Source: Chanos chanos
Taxonomy: Eukaryota > Chordata > Actinopteri > Gonorynchiformes > Chanidae
Direction: 5' to 3'
DNA: 64,000 bases
NCBI RefSeq assembly: GCF_902362185.1
Contig: NC_044497.1
Location: forward strand, 51,259,776-51,323,775
Below, piece after piece: positions 35,445 to 49,321 of the stretch. The position numbers and the translations under genes are program-made. Each line of letters starts with the position of its first letter. Position 1 is the first letter of the stretch. The notes under the pieces were generated by a model, which made no database searches, had not been told where the DNA came from, and was given only the letters and a program-made list of their open reading frames with translations.

Positions 35445-38400
35445 TTGGTCTCAGTCGTAAGGATGTGCCTTTGAGAAGTGCGGCTGACCTAAATAACACT
35501 CTGTGGAATAACATTTCAAGAGAGAAAGTGACTTTAAAGGCAGAAATAACCTGTCAACTTTCTACTTAAACCTGTAAGCCTCACTCTCAGAGGGGACAGA
35601 GTGCAGAAGGCTAAAGTCCCAGATGATTGAGGGATAGATGGTTCAAATAAATTTCTTAAGTAAAAGCGACCCATGTAAATTCAGTTACAGAGGCAAGCTT
35701 GAGCACGAAGTGAAACAGGTGATCAGCTGATTGGTTTACAGTTTGATAATGCTTTTATTACTTATTCTTACATTTTACTCTGTGACAAGTAGTTATACAA
35801 ACTACCTTACACAACAGGGTACAATATTTCAGTATTAGTCCTTTTTTTTCCCTCAAAAGAATGTCTCCTAAGAAAAGAATAAACTTTTCTTTTACATTTG
35901 CATATCAACAAGTGCATTTTATCTTGGGCTAAATTATTGAGGCAGACAAGTGTTTCAGAATGGTTTCTTGGTACCAGTGGTTGGTATTATTTTGTACATG
36001 TAGGCCTCATGCCTTCAGTATCAGGATAATTTACAGCCACCGTTACAGTGGTGTGAATTAGTCAGGCACGGATATGATTATGGATACTTGCTGGTTTTAG
36101 TAATGTGATGGGATCACGTCGATGGGCTGAGAAGAGGTAATTAAATCCATGTGTCTGCCTCAGCTACGCTTGACATACCTGCATAAATCAACAGTTAACC
36201 TAAGACGGCAGTTTCGCATGACATTTATGAAGTTGCAACAGTAAATTGTTTAACGGTCACAGTTTAACTTAAGTATCTGTGACATCGCAGGCAGAAATGG
36301 CCATTTGTTCATTTTAATCGACAGAGAGCGCGCAAGACTGTACAACGTTCTGAGTTAGCTGGCTAGCGCAGTACTGAACATAAGCGTTAACAGGTTAGCG
36401 ATGGCAATGTGAGGAAAATTTTCAATACAAACCAATACAAAATAAAACGTTTAACCTCATACAAGTTACAAGAGATTACTCGAACACGTCAATGGGATCA
36501 TCGAAAGCTTCGCTATTAACAGTAGATGATTGGGCGGTTATCTCATTGACTGCCTTATATAAGAATGCTAACGATAGCTGTCAACCTTAATTACGAAAAC
36601 TACCCCGACCTCGTAAACTACCTAAGTTTCTTAGGTTACGTACTTAGCGTGAGCTAACCAGCAGAAGTAACCTAATTGCTCGTTATTTGTTTATCACCTC
36701 ACAGATCAAAGTATAAATACATCTATGGCTTGCCAGTTTGACTTATTTCAATTAGAAAGATAAACTAAATAACAATTAGTATGAACAGGCATTTTCAATG
36801 TTTTAATGTTTTCGCATGCTAAATCTGTATTCTGTCGGTGTTGCGTATGTCATGACCGTCGATGGCATTGTGGAGGACGCTGAGTTATATATACTGTATA
36901 TGTACTTGTTCAATACTGTGTCATTCATTGTGGAAACAGCTGATTGCTTCATAGTCTACGAGTCATGTTGTTGTGAAAATGCTTTCCTTGAAGCACACGA
37001 CACCTACGGCTCACATGCTCCCACGCTGGTATGCCTGAATGATTCATAGAGGCCTGACAGACAGGACGGCTGTGTGAAAGAAAGGTTCAGATCTACTGTC
37101 TGAAAAAGAAAGGACATTTTTCTTGGAAAGTGATTTATCAGGCTACTGCCTTAAGCATTTTAAAGGTTTTAATATTATTCAAACACTACGAGTGGCTGTA
37201 AACTTGTATTTGCTTAATTAATGAACCTTTTGATTACTTTATTTATTGTGTTGCGACCACTGGAAACAACTTGACGGAGTATAATAACAGGTTATTAGAA
37301 TAGTCAAGCTGCTGAATTTCAGTAATAAACCAGGACAACATGATTATACAACATGAGGATATTTGATGGATCTTTCTTGATAAATATACAAAATCGATGA
37401 TAAAAGCTGTCTGAAAAGGATAGTTCATCTAATACAGTTCACTTAATTCAGGTTTACTTTAAATGTGAAAGGGATCAAACTTTAAGTTAATTCGGCTGTT
37501 TTCCTTTCTATTGTCTCTTTAGATGCACTCTTTGTGAATACAAAAGTGCAAATTTGACTGTTGCATCCTAGAGAGAGGGAGAGAGAGAGCGCAGCAGTTT
37601 TCGATTAATTTTACGGACAATGCTGCAGTCCAGTCCATGCACGTGCCTCTATCCAGTCACGTGTAACAATAATTAGTACTATTCATCATGTTGTGTGGAC
37701 CACGGGCGCAAAGGATGGTCTGAGATTCGCAGTACGCGGAGTGTTGATTCAGAAATTTGACTGGCTGTAGAAGTAGCCTACTTTATTTTTTGATGAGGTG
37801 CGACAACTGCGTACAGCCTTTGCTTGAAGGCGGAGTCCCGTTAGACTTGCGGGAGTGGAAAAAATCCTCATTGTTCCTGTTGTCCCCGAGAGCATTACTT
37901 AAAACTGCAATCTACAATGCGTTAGATATGCCATACTGTGTGATACAGGTAGATGTTGACTGACGGTGGCGCAACCTTATAGTGTACATAATGGAGTGAA
38001 AATCTATCGAAGAATGAGCAGTGTCCCTCCCAACGCGCGCACAGAGAAAAAAATGGACCCAGTTAACCGTTTGCACAGGATGGATCAGGTGTAAGGTTAG
38101 TTGATCTGACATTCTTTGCTATCTTGCGATAAGATTCTTTCCAGTATTTCAACTTCTTTCTGTGATACCGTGATTGTGTCAATCAAATTGAAAGCCAACA
38201 TTTAAACTTCTGTCGGGGGTGAGTGTTCTTAAATGTAACGATACTTTTGGAGACGTGTAGATTGTTACAAATATGATATCGAACGTGGAATAATCTTTAT
38301 GGCTATTTTTGATCATTTGCTTTTGTTTATGGGGACGCGATTATAACACTGAGCATTGCTCGCATCCACAATTAACCAATACAAATAGGCTACTTTACAT

Positions 38401-40174
38401 CGATATATTTGTCGTCGATACATTTGTTGCAACACGCTTAGAGCTTAATGGAAAGTACTGAACTATATTGATGGATGACATTCGTATTAAATCTATAAAT
38501 GAGCCAAAAGATAACCAGTGGTGAATTTTTCTGGTGTTCGCTTTTGACAGAATGTGTCCCCTAAAGTGGTATCTTTCTGTGACTCGGTAAAAGAATCCAT
38601 CTCTGGGTTTGTATATGAAGAGGGCCTTTTCAAAACTTTATCAGTGTTTCAAGTTCAAAGTGCGCTGCAATTTTAATGACTGTCTAATTACTGATATATT
38701 TTCTCACTGTTTTCCCCTCTCCAGTTTTATTGCCGTTGTCTTTAGAGATGCACAGTCACTGTCTCTCCAAGTTTATGACCCTTAGTTTGATTTTATTCTT
38801 CGGATCCAGTCGATAGCGAATTTTTGGAAATACCAACATCAAGTATCTCATTGCTATTAAAAGTGAAAAGTGCTGTCAAGTGGATCGTTAGGAGAGATAC
38901 TGTGAAATGGTGCTCTTGATTATAGCCATCATTCGGTTTAAAGGGAGATTCAAAACAGTGACTCTAATATGAAACGTACGGTGGTTTACGAATGCACTAT
39001 ATGTTATATAAACGCGACTGCTTGGTTTTTAAAGTTAACGAAAATCAGAAGAGCTACAAAGATTTATTGCACTCAATCAAGGGAATGTGAATGCTGAAGG
39101 ATGATTTTGGTACTTTCCTAATCAAGTCACAGTGGCACAATTTGCTAAAGAGGAGTGGTGGGTGCTGCCCTGTTTTAATCGTGCTGTTCTCTTTAAGCTT
39201 GCGTCAGTTCTAAGAAATATCTTAGTCTAAAAGACTATGAGTTTTTTTGTTTTTGTGAACACTGTTATGACTGATATCACACACGCCACCTTGCTCTGCA
39301 CGGTCAGATACGAGAGGGTTACAATCAGTCTGCAGTCAGTGTGTGCACTGAATAACTGGAATCCTCAAAACAAATTTCTTAGAAGACCATTTCCATGAGA
39401 AGAAAACTGGAGCACAGCCAGCGTGCAGAGGGGACATATTTCACAACCTCTAGAGAGAGAGCCCAGAGTTATTTGGCTTAAAATGGATATCATGTTCTAC
39501 ACTGGACTGTTTACTATGATCAATTTTGTAACATGGCTAACATCAAAGCAACGAACTATTTAAATATGATTAGTGGGTGTGGTTCCTTGTTTGTTTGTTT
39601 TCTTCATACAAAACAAGAAATCACTTTTTCATGCTGTGTTTAGCTGAGCAGTACATCAGTAATCTCACATTGAAGATGAAAGCACTGTTGTTTAAATTTT
39701 AGCTGCTGTCATGACAATACTCAGAGATAGATTCAGAGAAAGTCATTAAAGATAATACTTAGTTTAAAACTAAGTATTAAAAGCAATAGAATTCGGGAAG
39801 CCATACTCAGTGCCCAGTCATATAGGCTACTCTGTTTACTCTCAGTTTTCCCGCAATGTTTTTCCTATGTGACACACACTTGATTTGTAATCAGTAACAG
39901 CTGTGTTTAATAGCTGTGGCATAATTAGCATAGCGGTTTTACAATTGGGAGCTTAACTGGGACGGAGTATAGTACATTCTCAGAAAATAAGTCTAAATCT
40001 AACAAAATGTCAAATGAAACATTATAAGGCCAAGTTATGTAATAAGTCCATAACTGTTAAGGTTGTTACTGACTAACGAGTCAATAGAGCTTTTTTTGAA
40101 GATCAACATATTAATCTTTTTTTTTTTTTAATATCACAATATTTCTCTCTACACAGGAGTCTCTTGAATTTTGA
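35445..40174. other. Region between oxct1 (-) and ghr (+)
   Basis: This 4.7 kb holds the 5' ends of two divergent genes. For oxct1, a reverse-strand splice donor (GCAG|GTATGT) at 36,179 and a reverse-strand acceptor at 35,501 (TTCCACAG) suggest a 5' noncoding exon near 36,180-36,300. For ghr, the first coding exon is preceded by an acceptor (ACACAG ending at 40,156), so at least one noncoding exon lies upstream, probably in 37,600-39,500; I could not fix it. Two E-box-type CACGTG sites lie at about 37,640 and 37,659. The rest is AT-rich with no recognised gene. Confidence 0.45.
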
Positions 40175-43100
40175 ATGGTGGGTCTTAGAGTGGAATATCA
40201 GACAACGATGAACCAAGCCTTCTTCATCAGTCTCCTTTTCATCAGCACGGGGGCCTCCCACGGCTTGGCCTCTACAACGCAAGGTTGTATGTATAAAGCA
40301 TATTAACTGTGTTCGCCCTCTCTCTCTCACTCTCTTTCTCTCTCTCTCTCTGCCCCCCCCCTCTCTCTCGCTCTACCTCTCTCTCCCAAAATTTTAGTTA
40401 TTTCAGTTCTAAAGTTTAGAATTTAGTTTTAGTATGTTGCTCCTGATAGATAACTTGAATGATTCAGTTATTTATTCACACATAATTTATTTTACTGCTT
40501 TAATGGGGGCATTGGCAATGTAAATATTTTGAATGAATAAAGAAATGGTGTGATACTCTTTATTGTAGGTTAAGGTTTAATTCACAGTTTATTTACCAGG
40601 GAATTAGAAAGCACAATTGTTAAGGCATCTGTAGTTCCAGATTCAATCAAACTGGAGGAACAGAATATACCTAAGGTGCAATGTAGAGAAAAAAAAACAG
40701 GATGTTTTCAACTGGCCACATCCCAAAAATACCCCAGAGCCAAGCATTGTTTTCTGTGAGAAACTGTTCGAGAGGCCCCTCCCCCCATTCTAGAGACTCT
40801 CTGAATGGCAACTGTTTGTACACAGACTGGCACTCACACTCAGGGGCCGTTGTATGTGGCCTCTATCCTGGTGGTTCATGTTACTGAATGTTACATAACA
40901 AAATTAATGAAGTGTTTTGTTAAATCGTAGAGTGCACTCAACTCAATCTGTTTTACTTGTTTTGAATTTTAATGACGCCTTTTAGGATAGAATCATAAAA
41001 CGTTCAACACTGTTGGAAAGAGAACCAGTCTTTGTGAGCAGACCAATTTTAGCACTGTGGTTACAAAAGCAATACCTCACATTTGTTGCCATGGGTTTGA
41101 TTGGAAATAAGGATAGATGTTAAATGATTGGGGCTGTGATAATGACTGTCACAGCAAATTGATCTTACTGAGAAAACTGTGGACTATGCTCTGTTTGTTG
41201 GCTGTAAGTTCAGTGTTAAATAAGAAGAATGTCAGTTCTTGGCAAACTCAGCTACACAGGATATATAGTTCCCTTGGCTCTGTGCCCAAATTTGCCTTGT
41301 GTTATTTCCTAGGGGTCCTTCTCCAAAGTCTGTGGTTTTGTGTCGATCTGTGTGGTGGTCTGGTGGTTTCACACAATGAAAAACTGCATCACACTGAGAA
41401 ACAACCACATAATCAGTTCTCCAGGGAACCAATCAGAATTCAGATATCACCCAAAAAGGATGAACATGAGGCGCGTGATACGTAGAGTTGGAACAGTTGT
41501 TGATCCATCCTTTACCAAGAAAATCCGTCCGGACGCAAGCTGTAAACATAACTCCGAGCTTGATAAATACTTGTTACCCGGAGTCGGGATACCCGTCATA
41601 GTCTTTGGTATAGCTCAGTGAACAGTTTCTATAGAGGGCTTTTGGCGGTAACCTTATTCTGACACACGAGTGGTTTCACATCTGAGAAATCCCAATAAGC
41701 ACTTCCAGGGAAACGCAACCCTCCGTCAGCCCTCAAGGCTTAACAGTTTATTTGAAGAGCTGCTTATGAACCCCCTCCAAATGATTCATCAGTGATAAAT
41801 ATGTAACTAAAAATAGCCAATTGCTTGATTTGTCATCATTTTTACCCCCATTGCTAGGACTATGATGGAAATAAAAATTGTATGTCACCGTAGATCAGGT
41901 CTCAATAACTGTGTCAGTCTCAAGTTATTTGTCAGTATTCAAGTTATAAATAGTGAAAATGACTTGGAAGCAAATTTAAAATATGATTTCATCATGTTAT
42001 TCTTCTGTCTGAGATAGATGAATTTTAAAAAAAACCTGTATTTTCAATGTGATGTAATTTATTTTAATTTAGCGGCCGCCTCAATATGTATTTGGTTTCT
42101 GTTTTGTTCCTCTCCTACAGTCCAGACTCATACTCTGCCACGTCTGACCGGGTGCTTCTCACGTGAGTTAATGACTTTCCGATGCCGCTGGGATGCTGGA
42201 ACATTCCAAAATTACACAAGACCAGGGGAGCTACAGCTGTTCTACATGCTAACCAAGTAACCACAAACTGACTTTCACATTAAAAAAAAATGGGCATTTA
42301 TTCTAACATGTAAATACTGAATATTTGGATATGTACAAACACTGATTAAACACTGCAAATATTACTCTTTCCTTCCACTTCCTTAGGGATTCCATATGGC
42401 ATGAATGCCCAAGCTACAATGCTAATGGAGAAAACGAGTGCTATTTCGACCAAAGTCATACAATTATTTGGTATTCTTATGGCATCCAACTTCGCTCAAG
42501 ATCCCACAACATAACTCATGACGAACTTTACTTTAATGTGGAAAACATTGGTAAGCTATACTCTAAAACACACACTTAGCACTACAGGTCTTCCTCTTCT
42601 TTCACACATTTTTCTTCTATTGGGCATTCATTGTATTTTGATGCCATTTCAGTGGGACTGTACAGCTATACTTACATTGTTTTCACTTTCCCCCATGGCT
42701 ACTGAGAATAGCAAGTAATGATGAAAGCCCTCAGTGTTGTCAGTGTTAATTCACAGATTAATGTGTGATTCTGATTAATTCTCCAGTCTACCCAGACCCT
42801 CCTGTGGGGCTGAACTGGACTTTACTGACTGTTGGCCAGACTGGGTTGCTTTTTGATGTTATGGTGAGCTGGAATCCCCCAGTGTCTGCTGCAGACAATG
42901 TGAAGATGGGCTGGATGTCACTTGTATATGAGACTGAATACAGGGAGAAGAACGGAGTCAAATGGAACTCAGTGAGTCTCTGACATTTATACCAACAGTA
43001 CCAGGCTGATTTCTTGAACTATGTATTTATTACACTTATGAAATATATAATTCGTGGAAATAATGATAAATGTTTACATATTAGAAGTCAGCAGCATTGC

Positions 43101-45841
43101 TCAATTAGTCAAACAAAAGGATGTTTCAGAAAGTGACATCGTCGGAGATTATTGTATTTTTTCTTTTTATTCATACTTTGCATGTTTTCTCCGAACCAAA
43201 TGTTGAGTGTTATATACAAAAACTGCAAAAACATGTGATGAAATGCAGGGAAAAGTTGACCATTGATTTAAGAACTTTCTCTGTCAAACTTTGCCGTGAG
43301 CCTGTATGTTACGTCTCTAAAGAAGTGGAAAAATCAATTCTTGTACACACACTTACCTCACATTAAATCACACTAACATGGACTAGTGCAGCTGCTGAGC
43401 TCATAACTAACTATCATAACTAACTATCACAATTCTAATGATATAAAACAAAGTAGCCCTCTTTGAAACCCTGAGTATATTCAGATCTGTTCATTCTTAT
43501 CTTGTTTCCCTGCTTTCAGATCGACAGCGGGAGAAGTACCAAGGCGTACATTTACGCCCTTCACTCAAACACGGAATATGAGATCAGAGTCAGATGTGGA
43601 ATGGACGGCTTCAACTTCGGCAACTTCAGCGACTCCATCTTCATCAAGATCCCTTCCAAAGGTGTGATGTGCGTTTAATACTCTCTCAGTCTGAAATTGT
43701 TTGCTGATGCCGCTGCAACGTTGGCTAACCTCAAATTGCTCGTGTTGCTGTATTTTAAATGAGTTCAAGTTATCTTTTATGTAGCATGCTGGCAGATTAT
43801 ATATATATATTTATAAAAAGTTTAATGTAATTTCTGTTTATTTTGTTCTCAGAGTCCAGTATTCCTTTTGCTGCCGTGTTAAGCATTGCTGTGATTGGTA
43901 TTGCACTCATCGTAATGCTGATCGTTGTTTCAAGGCAGCAGAAGTAAGAGGCCTTTTCAGTCTTGTCATATCCTTCAGAATGTTTCATTGGCATTGGCTT
44001 TTCGGTAATCTATAAATGTTGGTAAAAGGTTTATATTTCAATGAACATATAAATGAACAGAAGTTTTACATGATACGAAGGACCAGTATTTTATAATGTG
44101 TAATTAGTGTTCATTTGGTATTTTGACACATTCAGAACAGTAAAACAAAATAATGTTTAGAAAAATTTTGTTTTTAATAATGCGCCTCTTCAGTTTGTCC
44201 AGGAATACCCAAATCTATGGAACATCTCAGTTGCAGCTGTAGTTAAAAAATGTTATGAAGAGGATTCGTTTATCTGACCTTAAGGGCTCCACAGCGTGTA
44301 TACTCACCCATCTGAATATCAGTTATAAAATTGAAAAAATGCAGATTAGAACATCAGTATCATCAGCCTCATCAAGTTAATAACATTGTGACCAAAGAAA
44401 ATTTATAATATTCACATTCTGCATGTGCACAATCTGTGCTACTGCAGTGTCATCGTTTTTTTTTGTTTTTTTTTAAAATACAGTATTATTGCTTTTTTTT
44501 TACATAAACTTACTAATGTCTCAGATGTGTCAGCAGGAGAGCAAATGAATTATGCATACTCATGGTCAGTGTAGTCAAGAGGATACCCAGAAAGCTGGAT
44601 AGAGTTTAATAACATTTTACTTGTTGACATATCCATGTTTGCTTCCATCGCTGTCGTGCCAGTTTCTCTGATAAAATGGCGCAACTTGTTGTCTCAAAGC
44701 TAATCTCTAATCCACTCTCTACGTCAGACTGTATGTGGTTTTCCTGCCTCCTGTTCCTGGCCCCAAAATCAAGGGAATTGACCCAGAGTGCCTACAGGTA
44801 AATCCCAGTTTAGCTCTACTCTGTTTCATCAATACATTTTCCATCAATACATTTCCTAAGTGATCTTTGTCTTTACCTGTAATCTTTGTCTTTACCTGTG
44901 TGCTATTCCTATTCAGTGCACTCTGACTGACTGATTTTTTTTTTTTTTTTTTTGAAACACAGAAGGGCAAGTTGACTGAACTGACTTCCATTCTGGCAAC
45001 CCACCCCGACCTGCGTCCTGAGCTATACGGTAGCGATCCTTGGGTGGAATTTATCGAGGTGGATATCGAGGAGCCAAACGAGGGAATTGAGGACTTTCAC
45101 GAACACCTCCTTGTGGCCGACTCCCCTACGTCCGGCACCTCTCACATCTCCAGCGGTTTCCGTGACGATGACTCCGGGAGAGCCAGCTGCTGTGATCCGG
45201 ATCTTCACGACCCTTACCAGACAGACCTGCCTCACAGCACGGTCGCCGGCAGCAACTGTTTTGAGACTTCTGCTCCTGCTTCCTCAGAGACAACCATGCA
45301 GCCTGCAGTTCCCGCTGTTCAGGAAACTCCCTGGGCGAGCAGGGGTCTCTATTCCCAAGTAAACGATGTTACTATTTCGGGCGAGATTGTCCTGTCATCG
45401 GATGAGCAAAGCAAGGGTGACGAAGCCATCGGTAAAGATCAAGCCCTGAGGAATAAGGACAACATTAAAGCAAAAGCACAACAGCTGTCGGTAGTAACCG
45501 CCGACGGAGGAGACTACACCTCAGAGTTCGATATCAGTAAGATCAACACCCAGCATGCTTCAGAGTGTTCCAGTGAAGCTAATGTAAGGGAATGTGATCA
45601 GCCACATGAGGGGTACCACAACACTCTCTCGGAAACCAGTGTACTGCCTAGCCATTCAGGATTACAGTCACATGCGATGCCTCCCAGTCCTGAATATACT
45701 ATGGTGGATGGAGTTGACTATCAAAACAGCCTACTTCTAAAACCAAATACTCCGGTGGCAACCCGTCCTAGCTCGGTCAAGACATTGCCCATTCCCCAGG
45801 GATACTTGACTCCTGATTTATTGGAGAGCGTTGCTCCCTAA
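40175..45841 (+). CDS. ghrb: Growth hormone receptor, teleost second type (ghrb/GHR2-like)
   Basis: This is a class I cytokine receptor that binds growth hormone as a dimer and signals through JAK2/STAT5. Coding exons are 40175-40283, 42121-42256, 42387-42550, 42787-42971, 43520-43661, 43853-43943, 44728-44797 and 44963-45841, for 591 aa. A second ATG at 40,208 would give 580 aa and places the signal peptide core (AFFISLLFIS) at the very start. The ectodomain has two fibronectin-like modules with only five cysteines (CFS, FRC, HEC, NEC, VRC), typical of teleost GHR2 rather than the seven of GHR1. The WSXWS counterpart is FGNFS (231-235). One TM helix spans about 252-272. Box 1 is LPPVPGPK (about 282-289). 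The tail has nine tyrosines, including the conserved C-terminal sites PEYTMV, VDYQN and GYLTPDLL. AATAAA signals occur at 46,157 and 46,550. Confidence 0.93.
40316..40386. repeat. CT-rich simple repeat in ghr intron 1
   Basis: This imperfect (CT)n tract starts about 30 bp after the donor of the first coding exon of ghr. No other function is apparent. Confidence 0.85.
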
Positions 45842-46933
45842 CTGCGTAACAGTGTTGAGGTCAGAGGTCTAGTAGTGTAGGAGGATATGGGGACAAGAAT
45901 GTGTTTGCTCTCTGAGAAGACATTTGACACTGTTAGCCAACAGTGCAACAGGAGATGTGTGCCAGAAGCACAGGCCAAAGACATACAAACTAGGCCTTTT
46001 CAGTCCTTATGGGGTGTCCCTGATTACAGAGACCTGTCATTCAACTAATGTGCTAGTGTATGACTATTAAAAAAGGCATGAAAAAAGGCAAACCACAAAA
46101 TACAACTTGTGCTTAATGTATATATTTCAAAGTATTTTTGAAGAATGCAATATGTCAATAAATAGTTATACACACTGTTAATAATTCATGTACCTTGTTC
46201 TCACACTTCAGATTAGGCAGCTGTCCCTGATTTGAACTAAATATCATATTGCTGTAGTGAACAACACTGTTTACAAAAGAAGATTGCTTTTGTCCTTACT
46301 ATTTGTCTCTTAGTTTGTTTTTGTTTTTCACTCTATTGTATTACAGTGTAACATCTGTATTGGTCTAACATCTGACCTCATTATCAGTACATGAATCTTT
46401 ACTGTGAATAACTCCATGTACATTTTTTCCTTCGATACTAAGCTGTTACCAAGATATTTTCTAGACAGTTGACAGTAAGGTAATTAACCTGCATTCTAAA
46501 CAGTGTGTTTGAACGTGCTCCTGTTGTATTATGAATGGATATCAGCGGTAATAAAGTGTGAACAATGAATATTAACAACGCTGCATTTTCATTTTCATCA
46601 ATTAATCAATATCGCGCGTAGGCCTGTTTGATGTGCTTGTGCAACCTCCATTCATTTAAAGACGACATATTCGCATATTAGTAGACACTGCTTCTAGAAT
46701 TCTCCTCTCACGCGCTTGTAGTAAAGCTTCTATCTAATAAGAAACCTTGATGATTTTAGGCTGCCGAGCCACTTCGCCATTACAACCGAATAACTACTTA
46801 GTAGAACTGTGGTACAATTATATATTATTTTAGTTTATTTTTAACATTCCTTTTCTTTATGTCCTCGTTTGGCTGGCAGACATCTGTCTTTCTCTCTGAA
46901 ATCTTCTAACGTGGTTTCAGCTGTCAAGCGAGG
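45842..46933. other. ghr 3'UTR and ccdc152 promoter side
   Basis: The ghr 3'UTR probably ends near the AATAAA at 46,550-46,555 (about 720 bp), with an earlier signal at 46,157. The ccdc152 start lies only about 380 bp further on in the same direction. No other gene is visible. Confidence 0.6.
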
Positions 46934-49321
46934 ATGAAGCTGTCACCTGTCAATTTGGATAAGCTTATTAACGACTTCGGCAAAATAGAACAAGTAAGAC
47001 CGTTCATGTAAATCAAATAAAGATATCGAACCTTTTAATTATCCAAGTATCACCATATCAGATATCGGCAACTTGGAATAAACTAATTCTCTCTAGTGAG
47101 CTAAACAAGATGCCAAGCAGGTACTATCCTACCATTCAAAGGCACTAAAAGTAACGCTAACTGTATTAACTGCATTTTGCATTTTACAGAAACTGACAGA
47201 ACTTAAGGGCAAAAGCAACATCGTTGAAATTAAATTGGAAGAAACGAACAGGCTACTGAGGTTCAGTCAGAGCAAGGAAAAATGTTTAATTGAAGGTGAG
47301 GATTCCTGTCATTCCTTTAACATAAATTTAGCCATCTAACCGTTTCCACAGCCTACGGGTTCTCTCACTAGCCATTCTCAAGGCCTACCCGTTGTCAACG
47401 AGTCTCTGTCTCCACCTAGCGGTCGATGAAGCTTAAATCGTGAATGTGAGCGTGTGAATGTCTAATGGATGTGGGTGCACACAGTCCTGATTATTAGACA
47501 AGTGTCATTCTGCTTAGTCATATAGTACTCTTCAAAAACTATTGCAGTATAGTTGTAAATGTAATTTGCGACGGGCCAAACTGTTGTTAAGAGATTAACT
47601 GACTGACATTCATGGCTTCAGAGAGAGACAGACTATTAGATACTGTCAGCGGACTCCAGCAGACTTTACAACAGCAATGTGATCTCAGAGGTAGGTAGCA
47701 CACCTCTCAGCATGGCAGTGTTTACACATGACTGTTAAGTTTGTTCTTCGTACACCCTTACTGTTTCCAACTGTGGTAATTCTCTTACCTGCTGTTGTTA
47801 TAGCTGAAAATGATAAGCTGAAAATTGCACTTCTTGACATGAAGAAACAGACTGAAGGTCAAAGAGAGGTGAGAATGGTTATTCGTGTCCTCCATAACAG
47901 CCTCATAATAACTTTTGGGGGGGAGCAGCCAGTGTCCTACAGGTTAGAGAAGCAGGCTTGTGAACGAAGGGTCGCCTGTTCGATTCCCAGGACTGGCAGG
48001 AAACATCCATGGGTGAGGTGCCCTTGAGCAATGCACTTGACCCCCAACAGCAGTGCACTTAACCTCCAACTGCACCCGGGGCAATTGCCTGCCGCCTACT
48101 GCTCCTGCGCCTAGTGTGTGTGCGTGTTCACTACTGATGTGTAAGAATGGGTTAAATGCAGAGGTTAAGTTGTTCACAGTGTTTGTGTGTGATCAGTTCT
48201 ATTCTATTCTATTCTCCCCTCTATTCTTCTATTCTACTCTGTTCTTATCGGTGCTGCACCCTTGTGGTTGCAGGAGAGCACTGCAGAGATGACGAGACTG
48301 AAGGAAGAGCTGAAGACTTTAAGAGAGCACCACAAGAGGGAGCTATACGACCGTGACGTGGAGACACAAAGGAAACGTGAGTGTAGGAGCAGAACAAGTA
48401 AACAGTGTAGCAACCACGCAGTTTTTTTGTTTGTTTGTTTGTTTTTTAATATGAGCAATTTTGTATTTTCATCCCTTTAATGGAATGGAATTCTGAATTT
48501 TAATTTTGTTTTCAATATTTTTTTTTTCTTTCTGGAAGTGGCAGCTAAAGATTTAGAACTAAAGAAGGCTCTTGACATGAAGGCGAGCGTTTTGGAGGAG
48601 ATGAGAAAGAAAATTAGTGAAACGGAAAGAGAAAAACACAGCGAAATACTAAAACTTCAAATGGAGGTACACCAGAAGATGACCTGCAGTGACGACAGAA
48701 GAGTACACTTTGCCCATGCATAGGCCCTAGAGCCTATATTATTGGAGTTACATACGATAATATTTATTTTCTGTACGAATGAAAAATAAGCCAAATATTA
48801 TTGCTGTTCAAGTCTCAGCACAGCTTTGTATGTCACTCATTTTCAGTTTGGTGCTAAACTAGCAAGAGCACAGAGCATGAAAGGACCAACCCAGCAGTCA
48901 CAGGGTTCCTGCCCCCTTCCTCAAAACGTATTTAAAAGAGTGAGTAGCCGTTCAAAACATCACAGCTCAAGGTCTTTTCCAAACGATGTGGTGACTGGAC
49001 ATGTAGTCCTCAAACTGCCAGAACAATGTTTTTTTTAAACATGATCTCTTTGCCATTTAACAGTCACCTTATTAGTAACACTCCTTCACTCTGTCTCTCC
49101 CTCTCTCCCTTCTAATATTTCCTTATTCTTCTGCACCCTGCACCATGTCAGTAGATATTTGCTTTTCTGATGTTTGCATGTATTTTTGTCCTTAGAAGTT
49201 GCAGTTCATTCAGGAGGAGAAAAACAAAGAGATTGAGGCATTACGCCAAAGGGTGAAAGAGCTTGAGCAGCAGGCTCTTAATGGTCTCGCAAGCTCCCAT
49301 TCGAAAAGGAGAAAGATTTAA
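46934..49321 (+). CDS. ccdc152: Coiled-coil domain-containing protein 152
   Basis: The coding exons are 46934-46993, 47190-47295, 47622-47690, 47804-47868, 48274-48376, 48539-48666, 48847-48939 and 49196-49321. All phases agree and the product is 249 aa (254 in human). It starts MKLSPVNLDKLINDFGKIEQ and is nearly all predicted coiled coil: heptad-like K/E/L-rich stretches run from about 20 to 180 and again in the last exon (EEKNKEIEALRQRVKELEQQ). It ends in a basic SKRRKI. The exon at 48,847 codes a less helical S/Q/P-rich linker. Its molecular role is poorly known; no enzymatic motif is present. The position right after ghr on the same strand matches human. A SINE sits in the intron after 47,868. 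Confidence 0.9.
47921..48248 (+). mobile_element. tRNA-derived SINE
   Basis: The head reads like a tRNA with an A-box-like run (GGTTAGAGAAGC near 47,942) and a clear B box (GTTCGATTCC near 47,979). A body follows with the phrase GAGGTGCCCTTGAGCAATGC, common in fish SINEs. The end is a simple repeat of ATTCT units (about 48,197-48,240), a typical SINE tail. It lies in sense orientation in a ccdc152 intron. The tRNA part does not fold as an intact tRNA, so it is not called as a tRNA gene. I do not assign a family name with confidence; a V-SINE-like type is possible. Confidence 0.8.

Noticed and set aside
47921-48000. Possible tRNA gene
   Set aside because: A and B box-like sequences are present, but the clover-leaf is not complete and a SINE body and tail follow.
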